DNA of 64,000 nucleotides from Burkholderiales bacterium. GTDB lineage: Bacteria; Pseudomonadota; Gammaproteobacteria; Burkholderiales; Burkholderiaceae_C. This document shows, piece after piece, positions 1-9,543 of this stretch (its first letter is position 1; every line of letters starts with the position of its first letter). A program made the position numbers and the translations under genes. The DNA is taken from the NCBI GenBank assembly GCA_016191525.1, contig JACPOK010000038.1, forward strand, positions 182,051 through 246,050, in the 5' to 3' direction. The notes under the pieces are model-generated. The model was not told the DNA's origin and did no database searches. It saw nothing but the letters and a program-made list of their open reading frames with translations.

Positions 1-2
1 TC

Positions 3-392
3 GAGCAGGTGCTGGTCAACCTGCTGAAGAACGCCGCCGAGTCGATCGACCATGCGCAGCGCCCGACCTCGCGCCGCAACGTGGAGCTGCGGGTGATCCC
101 GCGCCATGTCGACGAGCAGGGCGTGATCGAGTTCTCGGTGCTGGACTCCGGCGCCGGCCTCGCGCCCGAGGTGATGGACCGGTTGTATGAGGCGTTCTTC
201 TCGACCAAGGTGGAAGGCATGGGCATCGGCCTGAACCTGTGCCGCACCATCGTCGAGTCGCACCAGGGACGGATGCAGGCGGAGAACATCTACAATGGGA
301 CGGAAGTCGCCGGGTGCCGTTTCTCCTTCTGGATTCCTGTCTCCGGCGCTATAAATTCGATAGTAAACAAGGATGCCGGGGTGACTGCATGA
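3..392 (+). CDS. Sensor histidine kinase, C-terminal part (cut by window start)
   Basis: Only the ATP-binding end of a two-component sensor kinase is inside the window; the gene begins upstream. Visible are the N box (QVLVNLLKNAAESI), a DSGxG G1 box (VLDSGAGLAP) and the F/G2 region (FFSTKVEGMGIGL), in the usual order for HATPase_c. The stop codon overlaps the start of the response regulator as ATGA (389-392), so the two are translationally coupled partners. The last residues (about SGAINSIVNKD) come from a possible remnant of the dispersed repeat at 348-364. By family, this kinase would autophosphorylate on a His lying upstream of the window and pass phosphate to the next protein. The input signal cannot be judged. 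Confidence 0.9.
   Translation, partial: EQVLVNLLKNAAESIDHAQRPTSRRNVELRVIPRHVDEQGVIEFSVLDSGAGLAPEVMDRLYEAFFSTKVEGMGIGLNLCRTIVESHQGRMQAENIYNGTEVAGCRFSFWIPVSGAINSIVNKDAGVTA
348..364 (+). repeat. Possible truncated copy of the ~65-nt dispersed repeat
   Basis: Reads GCTAT-N7-ATAGT, matching the head of the dispersed repeat (GCTAC-N7-ATAGC) with the same 7-base spacing but two changed bases. It lies at the very end of the sensor kinase gene. The rest of the element is not recognisable, so this is a weak call. Confidence 0.3.
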
Positions 393-1015
393 GTTTGATT
401 CCCAAGAAGGGCACGGTCTACGTTGTCGATGACGACGAAGCCGTCCGCGATTCCCTGCAGTGGCTGCTGGAAGGCAAGGACTATCGCGTCCGCTGCTTCG
501 ACTCGGCCGAATCGTTCCTCTCCCGCTACGACCCCCGCGAGGTGGCCTGCCTGATCGTGGACATCCGCATGGCCGGCATGACGGGCCTGGAACTGCAGGA
601 CCGGCTGATCGAGCGCAAGTCCCCGCTGCCCATCGTATTCATCACCGGACACGGCGACGTGCCCATGGCGGTGAACACGATGAAGAAGGGTGCGATGGAT
701 TTCATCCAGAAGCCCTTCAAGGAAGACGAGCTGGTCGGGCTGGTGGAGCGCATGCTGGAGCACGCCAAGGGCGCCTTCGCCGAATACCAGAGCGCCGCCA
801 GCCGCGACGCCCTGCTGTCCAAGCTGACCAGCCGCGAAGCGCAGGTGCTCGAGCGCATCGTCGCCGGCCGCCTGAACAAGCAGATCGCGGACGATCTGGG
901 CATCAGCATCAAGACGGTGGAAGCGCACCGCGCCAACATCATGGAAAAGCTGAACGCCAACACGGTCGCCGACCTGCTCAAGATCGCCTTGGGCCAGAAC
1001 GCGCCCAAAGCCTGA
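389..1015 (+). CDS. FixJ/NarL-type response regulator
   Basis: A 208-residue two-domain regulator. The receiver domain (about 8-125) has acidic Asp14-Asp16, phosphoacceptor Asp58 (in LIVDIRM), Thr86 and Lys108 (IQKPF). The C-terminal LuxR/FixJ helix-turn-helix (about 140-200) contains [15 protein letters not shown] and [17 protein letters not shown]. The ATG at 389 is preferred because it overlaps the kinase stop and starts just before the receiver fold. It is the cognate output of the kinase before it. folD starts one base after its stop, so folD may be in the same transcript. The target genes are unknown. Confidence 0.92.
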   Translation: MSLIPKKGTVYVVDDDEAVRDSLQWLLEGKDYRVRCFDSAESFLSRYDPREVACLIVDIRMAGMTGLELQDRLIERKSPLPIVFITGHGDVPMAVNTMKKGAMDFIQKPFKEDELVGLVERMLEHAKGAFAEYQSAASRDALLSKLTSREAQVLERIVAGRLNKQIADDLGISIKTVEAHRANIMEKLNANTVADLLKIALGQNAPKA

Positions 1016-1016
1016 G

Positions 1017-1874
1017 ATGGCGGCCCAGCTGATAGACGGCAACGCGCTTGCCAAGAAGATTCGCGCCGAAGTTTCCGGCCGCACCGCGGCCCTGAAAGCC
1101 AAAGGCGTTCAGCCTTCGCTGGCCATCATCCTGGTCGGTGAAGACCCGGCAAGCCAGGTCTACACAAAGCACAAGATCAACGACAGCACCGAGACCGGCC
1201 TGCATGCCACGCTGGAACGTTACCCGGCGGACATGAGCGAGGCCGACTTGCTGGCCCGCATCCGCGCGCTCAATGAAGACGCTTCCGTGCACGGCATCCT
1301 GGTGCAGCTGCCGCTGCCGAAGCACATGAACGCCAGCACGGTCATAGAAACCATCGCGCCCGCCAAGGACGTGGATGGCTTCCACGTGGCCAGCGCCGGC
1401 GCGCTGATGGTCGGCCAGCCCGGTTTCTGGCCGTGCACGCCCTACGGCTGCATGAAGATGCTGGCGAGCATCGGCTACGACCTCAAGGGCAAGCATGCCG
1501 TGGTCATCGGCCGGAGCAACATCGTGGGCAAGCCCATGGCACTGATGCTGCTGGGCAAGAACGCCACCGTCACCATCTGCCACAGCGCCACGCCGGACCT
1601 GAAAGCCATGACGCTGCAGGCCGACGTGTTGGTGGCCGCCGTGGGCAAGCGCAACGTGCTGACGGCCGACATGGTCAAGCCCGGCGCGGTGGTGATCGAC
1701 GTGGGCATGAACCGCAACGACGAGGGCAAGCTCTGCGGTGACGTGGATTTCGCTGGCGTCAGCCAGGTCGCGGGCTGGATCACCCCGGTGCCCGGTGGCG
1801 TGGGCCCCATGACACGGGCCATGTTGCTGGTCAATACGCTGGAAGCCGCCGAGCGAGCCCAATCGCAGCGTTAG
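1017..1874 (+). CDS. folD: Bifunctional methylene-THF dehydrogenase/methenyl-THF cyclohydrolase FolD
   Basis: 285 residues, normal FolD length. It interconverts 5,10-methylene-, 5,10-methenyl- and 10-formyl-tetrahydrofolate with NADP in the cytoplasm, feeding purine and formyl-Met synthesis. Recognisable blocks are the substrate site with YTKHK (catalytic Lys), the [10 protein letters not shown] signature, DVDGFH, the Rossmann segment [14 protein letters not shown], and the C-terminal [14 protein letters not shown]. It starts one base after the response regulator stop. Downstream, 1874-1918 can form a GC-rich stem-loop without a T tract. Confidence 0.97.
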   Translation: MAAQLIDGNALAKKIRAEVSGRTAALKAKGVQPSLAIILVGEDPASQVYTKHKINDSTETGLHATLERYPADMSEADLLARIRALNEDASVHGILVQLPLPKHMNASTVIETIAPAKDVDGFHVASAGALMVGQPGFWPCTPYGCMKMLASIGYDLKGKHAVVIGRSNIVGKPMALMLLGKNATVTICHSATPDLKAMTLQADVLVAAVGKRNVLTADMVKPGAVVIDVGMNRNDEGKLCGDVDFAGVSQVAGWITPVPGGVGPMTRAMLLVNTLEAAERAQSQR

Positions 1875-1918
1875 GCAGGTCTTATCCGCCGTGGCCCGTT
1901 GAAACCGGGCCGCCTGCC
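1874..1918 (+). other. GC-rich stem-loop between folD and prlC
   Basis: GGCCCG (1893-1898) pairs with CGGGCC (1906-1911), and an outer arm GGCAGG (1874-1879) pairs with CCTGCC (1913-1918). No T run follows, so it is not a convincing intrinsic terminator. It may attenuate or protect the transcript. Confidence 0.3.
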
Positions 1919-1923
1919 GCAAA

Positions 1924-3978
1924 ATGCAGGCTATGAGCAACCCCCTTCTCGACTTCCAGGACCTGCCGCTTTTCGACCAGGTCCAGCCCGCCCACGTGGC
2001 GCCCGCGCTCGATGAACTGCTGGCCCGCGCCAACGAAGCGCTGGAGGCGGTGACCCGGCCGGAGTTTCCGGCCCAGTGGGACGAGATCGCCCGCCGGCTG
2101 GACATTGCCACTGAACAGCTGGGACGCGCCTGGGGCGTGGTCAGCCACCTCAACGGCGTGGCGGACACGCCCGAACTGCGCGCCGCCTACAACGAGGCGC
2201 TGCCCCGCGTCACCGAGTTCTGGACCCGCCTGGGCGCCGACGAGCGCCTCTATGCGAAATACAAGGCGATCAACCCGGCCACGCTCAATCCCGAGCAGCG
2301 CCAGGCACTGAAGAACGCGGTGCGCAATTTCGTGCTGTCGGGCGCCGAGCTCACCGGGGTCGACAAGGAGCGCTTCTCGCGCATCCAGGAGCGGCAGGCC
2401 GAGCTGAGCCAGAAATTCAGCGAAAACGCCCTGGACGCCACCGATGCCTACGCCTACTACGCCAGCGAGGGCGAGCTCAACGGCGCGCCGCAGGACGTGA
2501 TCCAGGCCGCTCGCGCGGCCGCCCAGGCTGACGGCAAGGAGGGCTACAAGGTCACGCTGAAGATGCCCAGCTACCTGCCGGTGATGCAGTTCGCCCACAG
2601 CAGCAAACTGCGCGAGACGCTGTACCGCGCCTATGTCACCCGCGCCAGCGACCAGGGCGACCCGAAATTCGACAACACCGCGCTGATCAAGGAAATCCTG
2701 GCGCTGCGCCAGGAGGAAGCGCGGCTGCTGGGTTACCGCAATTTCGGCGAAGTGTCGGTGGTGCCCAAGATGGCCGATTCACCGCAGCAGGTGATCGACT
2801 TCCTGCGCGACCTGGCCGTGAAGGCCAGGCCCTATGGAGAGAAGGACGTGGCGGACATGCGCGCCTTCGCCGCGGAACACCTGGGCCTGAAGAACCCTCA
2901 GCCATGGGACTGGCCCTACATCGGTGAAAAGCTCAAGGAAGCGCGCTATTCCTTCAGCGAGCAGGAGGTCAAGCAGTACTTCACGGCGCCCAAGGTGCTG
3001 GCCGGCCTGTTCAAGATCGTGGAGACCCTGTTCGAAGTGGCCATCCGCCGTGACGTGGCGCCGGTCTGGAACCCCGGCGTGGAGTTCTACCGCATCGAAC
3101 GGCAGAGCCGTGAAGGCGACCTTGCGGTCACGCAGCTGGTGGGCCAGTTCTACCTGGACCCTTCAGCCCGCACGGGCAAGCGCGGAGGCGCCTGGATGGA
3201 TGACGTGCGTGCGCGCTGGCTGCGCCCCGACACCGGCCAGCTGCAGATGCCGGTGGCTCACCTGGTCTGCAACTTCGCCGACGGCGTCGACGGCAAGCCG
3301 CCTTTGCTCACGCATGACGACGTAACCACCCTGTTCCACGAAACCGGCCACGGTCTGCACCACATGCTGACGCAGGTGAACGAACGCGACGTGTCGGGCA
3401 TCAGTGGCGTGGAATGGGACGCGGTGGAGCTGCCCAGCCAGTTCATGGAGAACTTCTGCTGGGAGTGGGACGTGCTCAAGCACATGACGGCCCATGTGGA
3501 CACCGGTGCGCCGCTGCCGCGCGAGCTGTTCGAGAAGATGATCGCCGCGCGCAATTTCCAAAGCGGGCTGCAGACACTGCGCCAGATCGAATTCGCCCTC
3601 TTTGACATGCTGCTGCATACCGACCATGACCCGGCGCAGGATTTCATGCCGTTGCTGACCCAGGTGCGCAGCGAAGTGGCGGTGATCCAGCCGCCGGCCT
3701 TCAGCCGCACCGCGCATACTTTCAGCCACATCTTCGCGGGTGGCTACGCGGCCGGCTACTACAGCTACAAGTGGGCGGAGGTGCTGTCGGCCGACGCCTA
3801 TGCGGCCTTCGAGGAAACTGCGGGTAAAGACGGTTTGCCCAATGTGGAAACCGGGCGAAAATACCGCCAGGCCATTCTCGAGGCCGGAGGCAGCCGGCCC
3901 GCCATGGAATCGTTCAAGGCGTTCCGGGGCCGTGAGCCCTCGCTGGACGCCCTGCTGCGCCACCAGGGCATGGCCTGA
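1924..3978 (+). CDS. prlC: Oligopeptidase A, M3 family zinc metallopeptidase
   Basis: 684 residues, full length for PrlC/OpdA. It cleaves short peptides, including degraded signal peptides, in the cytoplasm. The zinc-binding motif is HETGH (about residues 473-477, in LFHETGHGLHHML). The downstream third-ligand Glu region contains EWDAVELPSQFMENF, and the substrate loop near the C-terminus has GGYAAGYYSYKWAEVLSADAY. There is no signal peptide. ATG at 1924 or the in-frame ATG at 1933 (MSNPLLDF) could start it; neither has a strong Shine-Dalgarno. It follows folD on the same strand, an order common in Comamonadaceae. Confidence 0.95.
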   Translation: MQAMSNPLLDFQDLPLFDQVQPAHVAPALDELLARANEALEAVTRPEFPAQWDEIARRLDIATEQLGRAWGVVSHLNGVADTPELRAAYNEALPRVTEFWTRLGADERLYAKYKAINPATLNPEQRQALKNAVRNFVLSGAELTGVDKERFSRIQERQAELSQKFSENALDATDAYAYYASEGELNGAPQDVIQAARAAAQADGKEGYKVTLKMPSYLPVMQFAHSSKLRETLYRAYVTRASDQGDPKFDNTALIKEILALRQEEARLLGYRNFGEVSVVPKMADSPQQVIDFLRDLAVKARPYGEKDVADMRAFAAEHLGLKNPQPWDWPYIGEKLKEARYSFSEQEVKQYFTAPKVLAGLFKIVETLFEVAIRRDVAPVWNPGVEFYRIERQSREGDLAVTQLVGQFYLDPSARTGKRGGAWMDDVRARWLRPDTGQLQMPVAHLVCNFADGVDGKPPLLTHDDVTTLFHETGHGLHHMLTQVNERDVSGISGVEWDAVELPSQFMENFCWEWDVLKHMTAHVDTGAPLPRELFEKMIAARNFQSGLQTLRQIEFALFDMLLHTDHDPAQDFMPLLTQVRSEVAVIQPPAFSRTAHTFSHIFAGGYAAGYYSYKWAEVLSADAYAAFEETAGKDGLPNVETGRKYRQAILEAGGSRPAMESFKAFRGREPSLDALLRHQGMA

Positions 3979-4010
3979 CCGGACAAACAAAAAAATTGGA
4001 GTTGATGCAG

Positions 4011-4679
4011 ATGCCCCTCGCCCGCCCTTCCCTCGCAGCGTTACTGCTTGGCCTGGCCACAGCAGCTCTGGTGGCCCCGCAAGCGGGCGCCCAGCAGGTG
4101 TTCCGCATCGTCGGGCCCGATGGCAAGGTCACCTTCTCCGACAAGCCGCCGGTGGAACCCAATGCCAGGGCCAGCACCGCGCAGGCGGTGCCCCTGCCGG
4201 GCGGCGCGGGCAACTCGGCCCTGCCGTTCGAACTGCGCCAGGTCGCCAGCCGCTACCCCGTGACTTTTTATACCGGCAACAACTGCGGGCCCTGCGGCGC
4301 GGGGCGCGCGCTGCTGGCCAGCCGCGGCATCCCCTATACCGAGAAAACCGTTACCACCAATGAAGACATTGAGGCCCTGCAGCGGATGAGCGGGGGCGCC
4401 TCGCTGCCGTTCCTGACCATCGGCGGCCAGCAGCTCAATGGCTACTCGGAAATTGAATGGGTCCAGTTCCTGGACGCGGCGGGCTACCCGAAGAACTCGC
4501 TGCTGCCTGCCAGCTATCGCCCTGCACCGGCCACCCCGCTGGTGGCCGTACAGCAGGCGCCCAATCCCAATGCCGCGGCTTCGGCGGCGGCCGCCGCGGC
4601 ACGCGCCGCCGAACGCCCGCGCGCCTCCGCGCCTGCGGCGGAACCGCCGGCGGACAACCCGGCCGGGATCAAGTTCTAG
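4011..4679 (+). CDS. Exported DUF4124-glutaredoxin-like protein
   Basis: About 222 residues. An N-terminal signal peptide ([20 protein letters not shown]) is followed by a DUF4124-type segment ([20 protein letters not shown]). Next comes a glutaredoxin-like fold (about 75-165) with a CGPC redox motif in [13 protein letters not shown] and the cis-Pro region SLPFLTI. The tail is Ala/Pro-rich and low-complexity. It is probably a periplasmic thiol-disulfide protein; the substrate is unknown. GGAG at 3998-4001 is best spaced for ATG 4011, though ATG 4005 and TTG 3996 are also in frame. Its stop overlaps the rpiA stop in a shared CTAG (4676-4679). Confidence 0.8.
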   Translation: MPLARPSLAALLLGLATAALVAPQAGAQQVFRIVGPDGKVTFSDKPPVEPNARASTAQAVPLPGGAGNSALPFELRQVASRYPVTFYTGNNCGPCGAGRALLASRGIPYTEKTVTTNEDIEALQRMSGGASLPFLTIGGQQLNGYSEIEWVQFLDAAGYPKNSLLPASYRPAPATPLVAVQQAPNPNAAASAAAAAARAAERPRASAPAAEPPADNPAGIKF

Positions 4680-5350
4680 GGAAAATCCAGGGTCTTCACG
4701 CCCTGGGCCGTGCCCAGCAGGCAGACCGAAGCCTTATGCGTGGCGAACACGCCCACGGTCACCACGCCGGGCCATTGGTTCACCTCGTTCTCGAAGCGAA
4801 GCGGCTCGCTGATGGTCAGGCCGGTCACGTCCAGGATCAGCTGGCCGTTGTCGGTGACCAGGGGGGCGCCGTCCTTTTGCCTCAGCTGCGCCTTGCCGCC
4901 CATCGCCGAGAACTGCCGGATGATGCGCCGGGCAGCCATGGGAATCACTTCCACCGGCAGCGGGAACCGGCCCAGCACGCCGACCAGCTTGGACTCGTCC
5001 GCGATGCAGACGAAGCGCCGGGACTGGGCCGCCACGATTTTTTCCCGCGTCAGCGCGGCGCCGCCGCCCTTGATCATGTAGCCGCGGCTGTCGATCTCGT
5101 CGGCGCCGTCGATGTAGACCGCCAGTTCTTCCACGTCGTTCGAGTCGAACACCGTGATCCCCAGGGCCCTGAGGCGCTCGGTTGAAGCGTTGGAGCTGGA
5201 AACGGCGCCCTTGATGCTGTCCTTCATCGAAGCCAGCGCATCGATGAACTTGTTGACGGTGGACCCGGTTCCCACCCCGACGATTTCACCGGGCACCACA
5301 TACTGCAATGCGGCCTGCCCGACCAGCGCTTTGAGTTCATCCTGGGTCAT
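4676..5350 (-). CDS. rpiA: Ribose-5-phosphate isomerase A
   Basis: 224 residues. It interconverts ribose-5-phosphate and ribulose-5-phosphate in the pentose phosphate pathway. Family motifs are [20 protein letters not shown] (catalytic Asp), [11 protein letters not shown] (catalytic Glu/Lys) and the Glu of the IADESKLV segment. The start is set at ATG 5350 ([11 protein letters not shown]), where RpiA homology begins; an upstream in-frame ATG would add 13 atypical residues. It is divergent from pyrD with 37 bp between starts, and convergent with the glutaredoxin-like gene, sharing a CTAG. Confidence 0.96.
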   Translation of the reverse strand: MTQDELKALVGQAALQYVVPGEIVGVGTGSTVNKFIDALASMKDSIKGAVSSSNASTERLRALGITVFDSNDVEELAVYIDGADEIDSRGYMIKGGGAALTREKIVAAQSRRFVCIADESKLVGVLGRFPLPVEVIPMAARRIIRQFSAMGGKAQLRQKDGAPLVTDNGQLILDVTGLTISEPLRFENEVNQWPGVVTVGVFATHKASVCLLGTAQGVKTLDFP

Positions 5351-5387
5351 TTGAGACAATCCTTCTCGGTTATCCCGAATTATCCCC

Positions 5388-6428
5388 ATGTCGCTGCTGC
5401 CCTACTCCCTTGCCCGCCCCTTCCTGTTCGGCCTGGACGCCGAAACCGCCCATGAACTCACCATGCATTCGCTGGCGCGCGTTCAGGGCACGCCGCTGGA
5501 GTGGGCGTACTGCAACACCCTCGTCGACGATCCCATTGAACTGGCCGGCCTGAAATTCCCCAATCGTGTCGGGCTGGCGGCGGGGCTGGACAAGAACGCC
5601 CGCTGTATCGACGGCCTGGGCGCGATGGGCTTCGGCTTTGTGGAGGTGGGCACCGTGACGCCCAAGGCCCAGCCGGGCAACCCGAAGCCCCGGATGTTCC
5701 GCCTGCCGCAGGGGCGCGCCCTGATCAACCGCCTGGGCTTCAACAACGACGGGCTGGAGGCCTTCATCAGCAACGTCAAGCGGTCGTCGTTCCGCCAGCG
5801 CGGCCGCATCCTGGGCCTGAACATCGGAAAGAATGCCGCCACGCCGATCGAGAACGCCACCAGCGATTACCTGGTGGCGCTGGATGGCGTCTACCCGCAC
5901 GCCGACTACGTGACGGTCAACATCTCGAGCCCCAACACCAAGAACCTGCGCGCGTTGCAAGGCGACGAAGCCCTGGATGGCCTGCTGGGCGCCATCGCGC
6001 TGGAGCGCAAGGTGCTGGCAGACCGGCATGGCCGGCGTGTGCCCGTGTTCGTCAAGATCGCGCCCGACCTGGGCGAGGCGCAGGTCCAGGTCATTGCCGC
6101 CACGCTCATGCGGCACGGCATGGACGGCGTGGTCGCCACCAACACCACCATCAACCGTGAGGCCGTGAAAGGCCTGCCGCACGCCGAAGAGGCCGGTGGC
6201 CTGAGTGGCGCGCCGGTGCTGGAGGCCAGCAACCGGGTGATCCGGCAGTTGCGCGCGGCGCTGGGCCCTTCATTTCCGATCATCGGCGTGGGCGGCATCA
6301 TGAGCGCGGGCGATGCGGTGGCCAAGGTCCGCGCGGGCGCGGACGTGGTGCAGATCTACACCGGCCTGATCTACGCGGGCCCTGACCTGGTGAGCCAGGC
6401 GGCGCGCGCCATCAAGGCCATGCGCTAG
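5388..6428 (+). CDS. pyrD: Dihydroorotate dehydrogenase (quinone), class 2
   Basis: 346 residues, the length of membrane-associated class 2 enzymes. It oxidises dihydroorotate to orotate with FMN and passes electrons to ubiquinone (pyrimidine synthesis). The short N-terminal amphipathic region ([17 protein letters not shown]) is the quinone-side membrane contact. The substrate signature [12 protein letters not shown], the catalytic Ser in [11 protein letters not shown], and the FMN phosphate loops [13 protein letters not shown] and [12 protein letters not shown] are all present. The stop overlaps the next gene's stop in a CTAG at 6425-6428. Confidence 0.97.
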   Translation: MSLLPYSLARPFLFGLDAETAHELTMHSLARVQGTPLEWAYCNTLVDDPIELAGLKFPNRVGLAAGLDKNARCIDGLGAMGFGFVEVGTVTPKAQPGNPKPRMFRLPQGRALINRLGFNNDGLEAFISNVKRSSFRQRGRILGLNIGKNAATPIENATSDYLVALDGVYPHADYVTVNISSPNTKNLRALQGDEALDGLLGAIALERKVLADRHGRRVPVFVKIAPDLGEAQVQVIAATLMRHGMDGVVATNTTINREAVKGLPHAEEAGGLSGAPVLEASNRVIRQLRAALGPSFPIIGVGGIMSAGDAVAKVRAGADVVQIYTGLIYAGPDLVSQAARAIKAMR

Positions 6429-7537
6429 GCATTGAGCAGGCCGGCCACGTGCTCGGCGATGGCCAGCGCGCTGGTCAGGCCGGGCGACTCGATGCCGAAC
6501 AGGTTGACCAGGCCCGGGATGCCATGCAGCGCCGGCCCGTCAATGCGGAAGTCGGGCGCCTTCTCGCCGGGGCCGTAGATCTTGGGCCGCACGCCGCTGT
6601 AGCTGGGCGCCAGCGCGCCGTCAGGCAGGCCCGGCCAGTAGCGCCGCACCTCGGCGTAGAAGCCGTCCGCGCGGCGCAATTCGACGGTGTAGTCGATCTC
6701 TTCCGGCGTAGCCGCCGCCAGCCACTCCAGGTCGGGCCCGAACTTGGCCTGGCCGCCCAGGTCCAGTGTGAGATGCACGCCCAGCCAGGCATCGGCCGGA
6801 GCGGGATAGATCAGCCGCGAAAACGGCGAGCGCTGGGTCAGCGCGTAATAGCTCCCCTTGGCAAAGGTTTCCCTGGGCACCAGGGAAGGCGCAAGCCCTT
6901 CGAACCTGCGGGCCAGCGCGCATGCATGCAACGAGGTCGAATTGACCACCACACGCGCGGCCAGCTCCCCGCCGTCAGCCATGCGCAGCACGTGCGGCCC
7001 GGTACGGGACAAGACTGCGGAATCCACAGCCGATCCCAAGGCCACCATGCCGCCGGCGCGTTCCAGGTCGCCCTGCAACGCCAGCATGAAGCCGTGGCTG
7101 TCCACGATGCCGGTGGTGGGCGACAGCAGCGCGCCGTCACATTGAAGCTGCGGCTCCAGTGCCTTCGCCTGTGCCGCGTCCAGCCACTGGACCGGCACGC
7201 CGTTCGCGGTGGCCTTGTCCTGCAGCCCGCGCAGCGCCGCCATCTCGCCGTCGTCCTGCGCCACCACCAGCTTGCCGCAGTTGCGGTAGTCCACGCCGTG
7301 GCTGGCGCACAGTGCATACAGCAGCTCCTTGCCGCGCACGCACAGCTGCGCCTTGAACGAGCCGGGCGTGTAGTACAGGCCGGCGTGGATCACCTCGCTG
7401 TTGCGCGAGCTCACGCCCTGGCCGATGGCGGTCTGCGCCTCGGCCACCACGGTTTCCATGCCGGCTTGCGCCAGGGCCCGCGCGACAGCGAGCCCGACGG
7501 CGCCGGCGCCGATGACAACTGCGTCGACCTGGTCCAT
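6425..7537 (-). CDS. FAD-dependent oxidoreductase, L-2-hydroxyglutarate dehydrogenase-like
   Basis: 370 residues of the DAO/GlpD flavoprotein fold. The N-terminal dinucleotide motif is [20 protein letters not shown] (about 7-26), followed by the [14 protein letters not shown] block typical of the LhgO group (L-2-hydroxyglutarate dehydrogenase/oxidase). The C-terminal FAD contact is [21 protein letters not shown]. It probably oxidises a 2-hydroxy acid and feeds electrons to quinone; the exact substrate is inferred from family only. Its start codon overlaps the stop of the upstream amidohydrolase by one base (TGATG), so the two are co-translated. Confidence 0.8.
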   Translation of the reverse strand: MDQVDAVVIGAGAVGLAVARALAQAGMETVVAEAQTAIGQGVSSRNSEVIHAGLYYTPGSFKAQLCVRGKELLYALCASHGVDYRNCGKLVVAQDDGEMAALRGLQDKATANGVPVQWLDAAQAKALEPQLQCDGALLSPTTGIVDSHGFMLALQGDLERAGGMVALGSAVDSAVLSRTGPHVLRMADGGELAARVVVNSTSLHACALARRFEGLAPSLVPRETFAKGSYYALTQRSPFSRLIYPAPADAWLGVHLTLDLGGQAKFGPDLEWLAAATPEEIDYTVELRRADGFYAEVRRYWPGLPDGALAPSYSGVRPKIYGPGEKAPDFRIDGPALHGIPGLVNLFGIESPGLTSALAIAEHVAGLLNA

Positions 7538-8388
7538 CAGGCCAGCCTCCGCGGATCGGTCTCCAGCAGCAGCAGCACCAGTGACTTGAGGCTGCGGCGC
7601 AGGTTGGCCGTGCCTTCCGTCAGCGCGAAAGTCTGCTCGTCCATGTACAGCCGGCGGTTGATCTCAAGCTGGATGCTGTGCCGCTGCTGCGCCGGATCAC
7701 CATAGCGGCGCACCAACTCGACCCCTTTGTACGGATGGTTGTACGACACGCTGTAGCCCAGCGACTCCAGGTGCCGGCACACCAGCGCCGAAAGTCGCGG
7801 GTCAGCGGAAGTGCCGTCACGGTCGCCTACCACGAAGTCGGCGTGGACCAGGCCCGGGTAGTCGGTGGAATAGTCGCCCGCCACCGCCGGCATGGAGTGG
7901 CAGTTGACGTGGATGCTGTAGCCATGGCGCGCGTGGGCCTGGGCTATGGCCTGCGCCACCGCGGCGTGATAAGGCTTCCAGCAATTGTCGATGCGTGAGC
8001 GCACCTCGGCCACCGACAGCTGCCGGTCATAGAGCGGGACACCCTCATCGGTGCAGCGCCACAGCAGGCCCTTGCCCAGCCGGACCTTCGCCAGCGCCCT
8101 GGCATCGGTCTCGACGGCGTCGGGCCACGGCGCGTCGAGCAGCGTGGCGTCAACCTCGGTCACGTTGCGGTTGGCATCCAGGTAGCTGCGGGGAAACAGC
8201 GCCTCCACCCAGGCAACACCCAGCGCGGGGGCGAAATCGTAAAGCTTCTCAACGTGCGTGTCTTCGGCGCTGCGCAGCGCTGACAGGTCGCAGCAGTGGC
8301 CGAAGTCGGCGGGATAGTCGACGCCGCTGTGCGGCGAATCAAGCACCACCGGCGTGGTGCCCGGCAGGTAACGGACCATGGAACTCAT
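7537..8388 (-). CDS. N-formylglutamate amidohydrolase family protein
   Basis: 283 residues (PF05013 type). Family features are the N-terminal VVLDSPHSGVDYP, the histidine/arginine cluster EDTHVEKLYDFAP and the HVNCHSMPAVAG metal-site block, and the late LEINRRLYMDE segment. It would hydrolyse N-formyl-L-glutamate to glutamate and formate (last step of one histidine breakdown route) or a related N-acyl amino acid. No other hut gene is present here. ATG 8388 (MSSMVRYLPG) is taken as start, since the longer reading adds 28 atypical residues. The overlap with the downstream 2-hydroxyacid-type dehydrogenase suggests a shared small-acid pathway. Confidence 0.85.
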   Translation of the reverse strand: MSSMVRYLPGTTPVVLDSPHSGVDYPADFGHCCDLSALRSAEDTHVEKLYDFAPALGVAWVEALFPRSYLDANRNVTEVDATLLDAPWPDAVETDARALAKVRLGKGLLWRCTDEGVPLYDRQLSVAEVRSRIDNCWKPYHAAVAQAIAQAHARHGYSIHVNCHSMPAVAGDYSTDYPGLVHADFVVGDRDGTSADPRLSALVCRHLESLGYSVSYNHPYKGVELVRRYGDPAQQRHSIQLEINRRLYMDEQTFALTEGTANLRRSLKSLVLLLLETDPRRLA

Positions 8389-8468
8389 GACGGGGATTGT
8401 CGCGCAGCGCGCCGCGAAGCGGCGCGCCATCAGCTGTAACACGGGGTCCAGCTGTGCTTGTGGCGCCT

Positions 8469-9425
8469 TCAATCGAGGTTGATGCGCGCGAACTTGCTGA
8501 TGCGCTGCATCTTGTCGATTTCCTTGCGGATCTGGGCCGCAAAGTCGTCCGGCGTGGTGCCGGAGGCGAACAGGCCCTGGCCGGCCAGCCGCTCGCGAAC
8601 CGCGGGCTCGCGCAGCGTCCTCGCCACCGCTTCCTGCACCCGCCTCACGGCGACCTGGGGGGTGCCCGCGGGCGCCACCAGCCCGAACCAGGAAGGGTCG
8701 TTGTTGGAGAACAAGGTGAGCTCGCCATAGGTGGGCACGGCCGGCAGCACGTCCAGCCGCTTGCCCCAGGAGACGGCCAGCGCGCGCAGCTTGCCCGCCT
8801 GGATGTAGGGCAGCGACGAAGCCACCTGGTCGAAGTACACCGACACCTGCCCCGCCAGCAGGTCATTGAGCGCCGGGCCCGCGCCCCGGTACGGAATGTG
8901 GACCATGAAGGTGTTGGTCGTGCTTTTGAACAGCTCGCCCCACATGTGGCCGATGGTGCCGTTGCCCGGCGACGCGTAGGTCACCTTGCCTGGGTTGGCC
9001 TTGAGGTAGCGGATGAATTCTTCGAAGTTGGTGGCGGGCACGGACGGGTTCACCACCACGACCCCCGGGGCCTTGACGATTTCAGTCACCGCTGCGAAAT
9101 CCTTGATCGGGTCGTAGGGCAGCTTCTTGTAGACCGCCGGGTTCACGCCGTGCGTGGACAGCGTTGCCACGCCCAGGGTCAGGCCATCGGGCGCCGACTT
9201 GGCCACTTCAGCCATGCCGATCGAGCCACCCGCCCCGGCGCGGTTATCGACCACCACGGGCTGGCCGAGCAGGCGCGAAAGCGGCTCGGTCAGGACCCGC
9301 GCCGTGATGTCCGTGGCGCCGCCGGGCGGGAAAGGCACGACCAGCCGCAAGGGCCGGCCTTGTGCCAATGAAATTCCAGGAAGTAATGAACCGGCCGCCA
9401 GGGCCAGCAAGGGTCGTCGCTGCAT
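8469..9425 (-). CDS. Bug-family tricarboxylate-type periplasmic solute receptor
   Basis: 318 residues, standard for Bug/TctC receptors, which are greatly expanded in Burkholderiales. The signal peptide MQRRPLLALAAGSLLPGISLA is followed by RPLRLVVPFPPGGATDITAR, the phosphate/carboxylate-binding start of the mature protein, and VVVDNRAGAGGSIG. GAGGAG upstream of ATG 9425 fixes the start. It would bind a small carboxylate in the periplasm. No TctAB membrane genes are nearby, which is usual for orphan Bug proteins. It is divergent from the LysR gene and likely controlled by it. Confidence 0.92.
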   Translation of the reverse strand: MQRRPLLALAAGSLLPGISLAQGRPLRLVVPFPPGGATDITARVLTEPLSRLLGQPVVVDNRAGAGGSIGMAEVAKSAPDGLTLGVATLSTHGVNPAVYKKLPYDPIKDFAAVTEIVKAPGVVVVNPSVPATNFEEFIRYLKANPGKVTYASPGNGTIGHMWGELFKSTTNTFMVHIPYRGAGPALNDLLAGQVSVYFDQVASSLPYIQAGKLRALAVSWGKRLDVLPAVPTYGELTLFSNNDPSWFGLVAPAGTPQVAVRRVQEAVARTLREPAVRERLAGQGLFASGTTPDDFAAQIRKEIDKMQRISKFARINLD

Positions 9426-9506
9426 TTCGCACTCCTCAACGGTTATTGGTAAGGGAGATTCTGGCCAGCGGCGCTGCGTGCGGCAAACGAAATCGGGGCC
9501 ACAAAA

Positions 9507-9523
9507 CATTCCATTTTGGAATG
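9507..9523. promoter_or_regulatory. Perfect dyad, likely LysR operator 1
   Basis: CATTCCA-TTT-TGGAATG is a perfect inverted repeat in the 118-bp gap between the divergent Bug and LysR genes. It contains ATTCC-N5-GGAAT, a classic T-N11-A LysR box (T at 9509, A at 9521). Confidence 0.6.
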
Positions 9524-9539
9524 AAATGACTTATCATTT
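9524..9539. promoter_or_regulatory. Second dyad abutting the first, likely LysR operator 2
   Basis: AAATGA-CTTA-TCATTT is a perfect 6-bp-arm inverted repeat directly next to the first dyad. It lies just upstream of the LysR start at 9544, so it could be the autoregulatory site. It overlaps the alternative start at 9526, which argues for the later start. Confidence 0.5.
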
Positions 9540-9543
9540 GCGC

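Noticed and set aside
1874..1918. Terminator after folD
   Set aside because: A stem is present but there is no T tract, and prlC follows immediately on the same strand. Kept only as a stem-loop.
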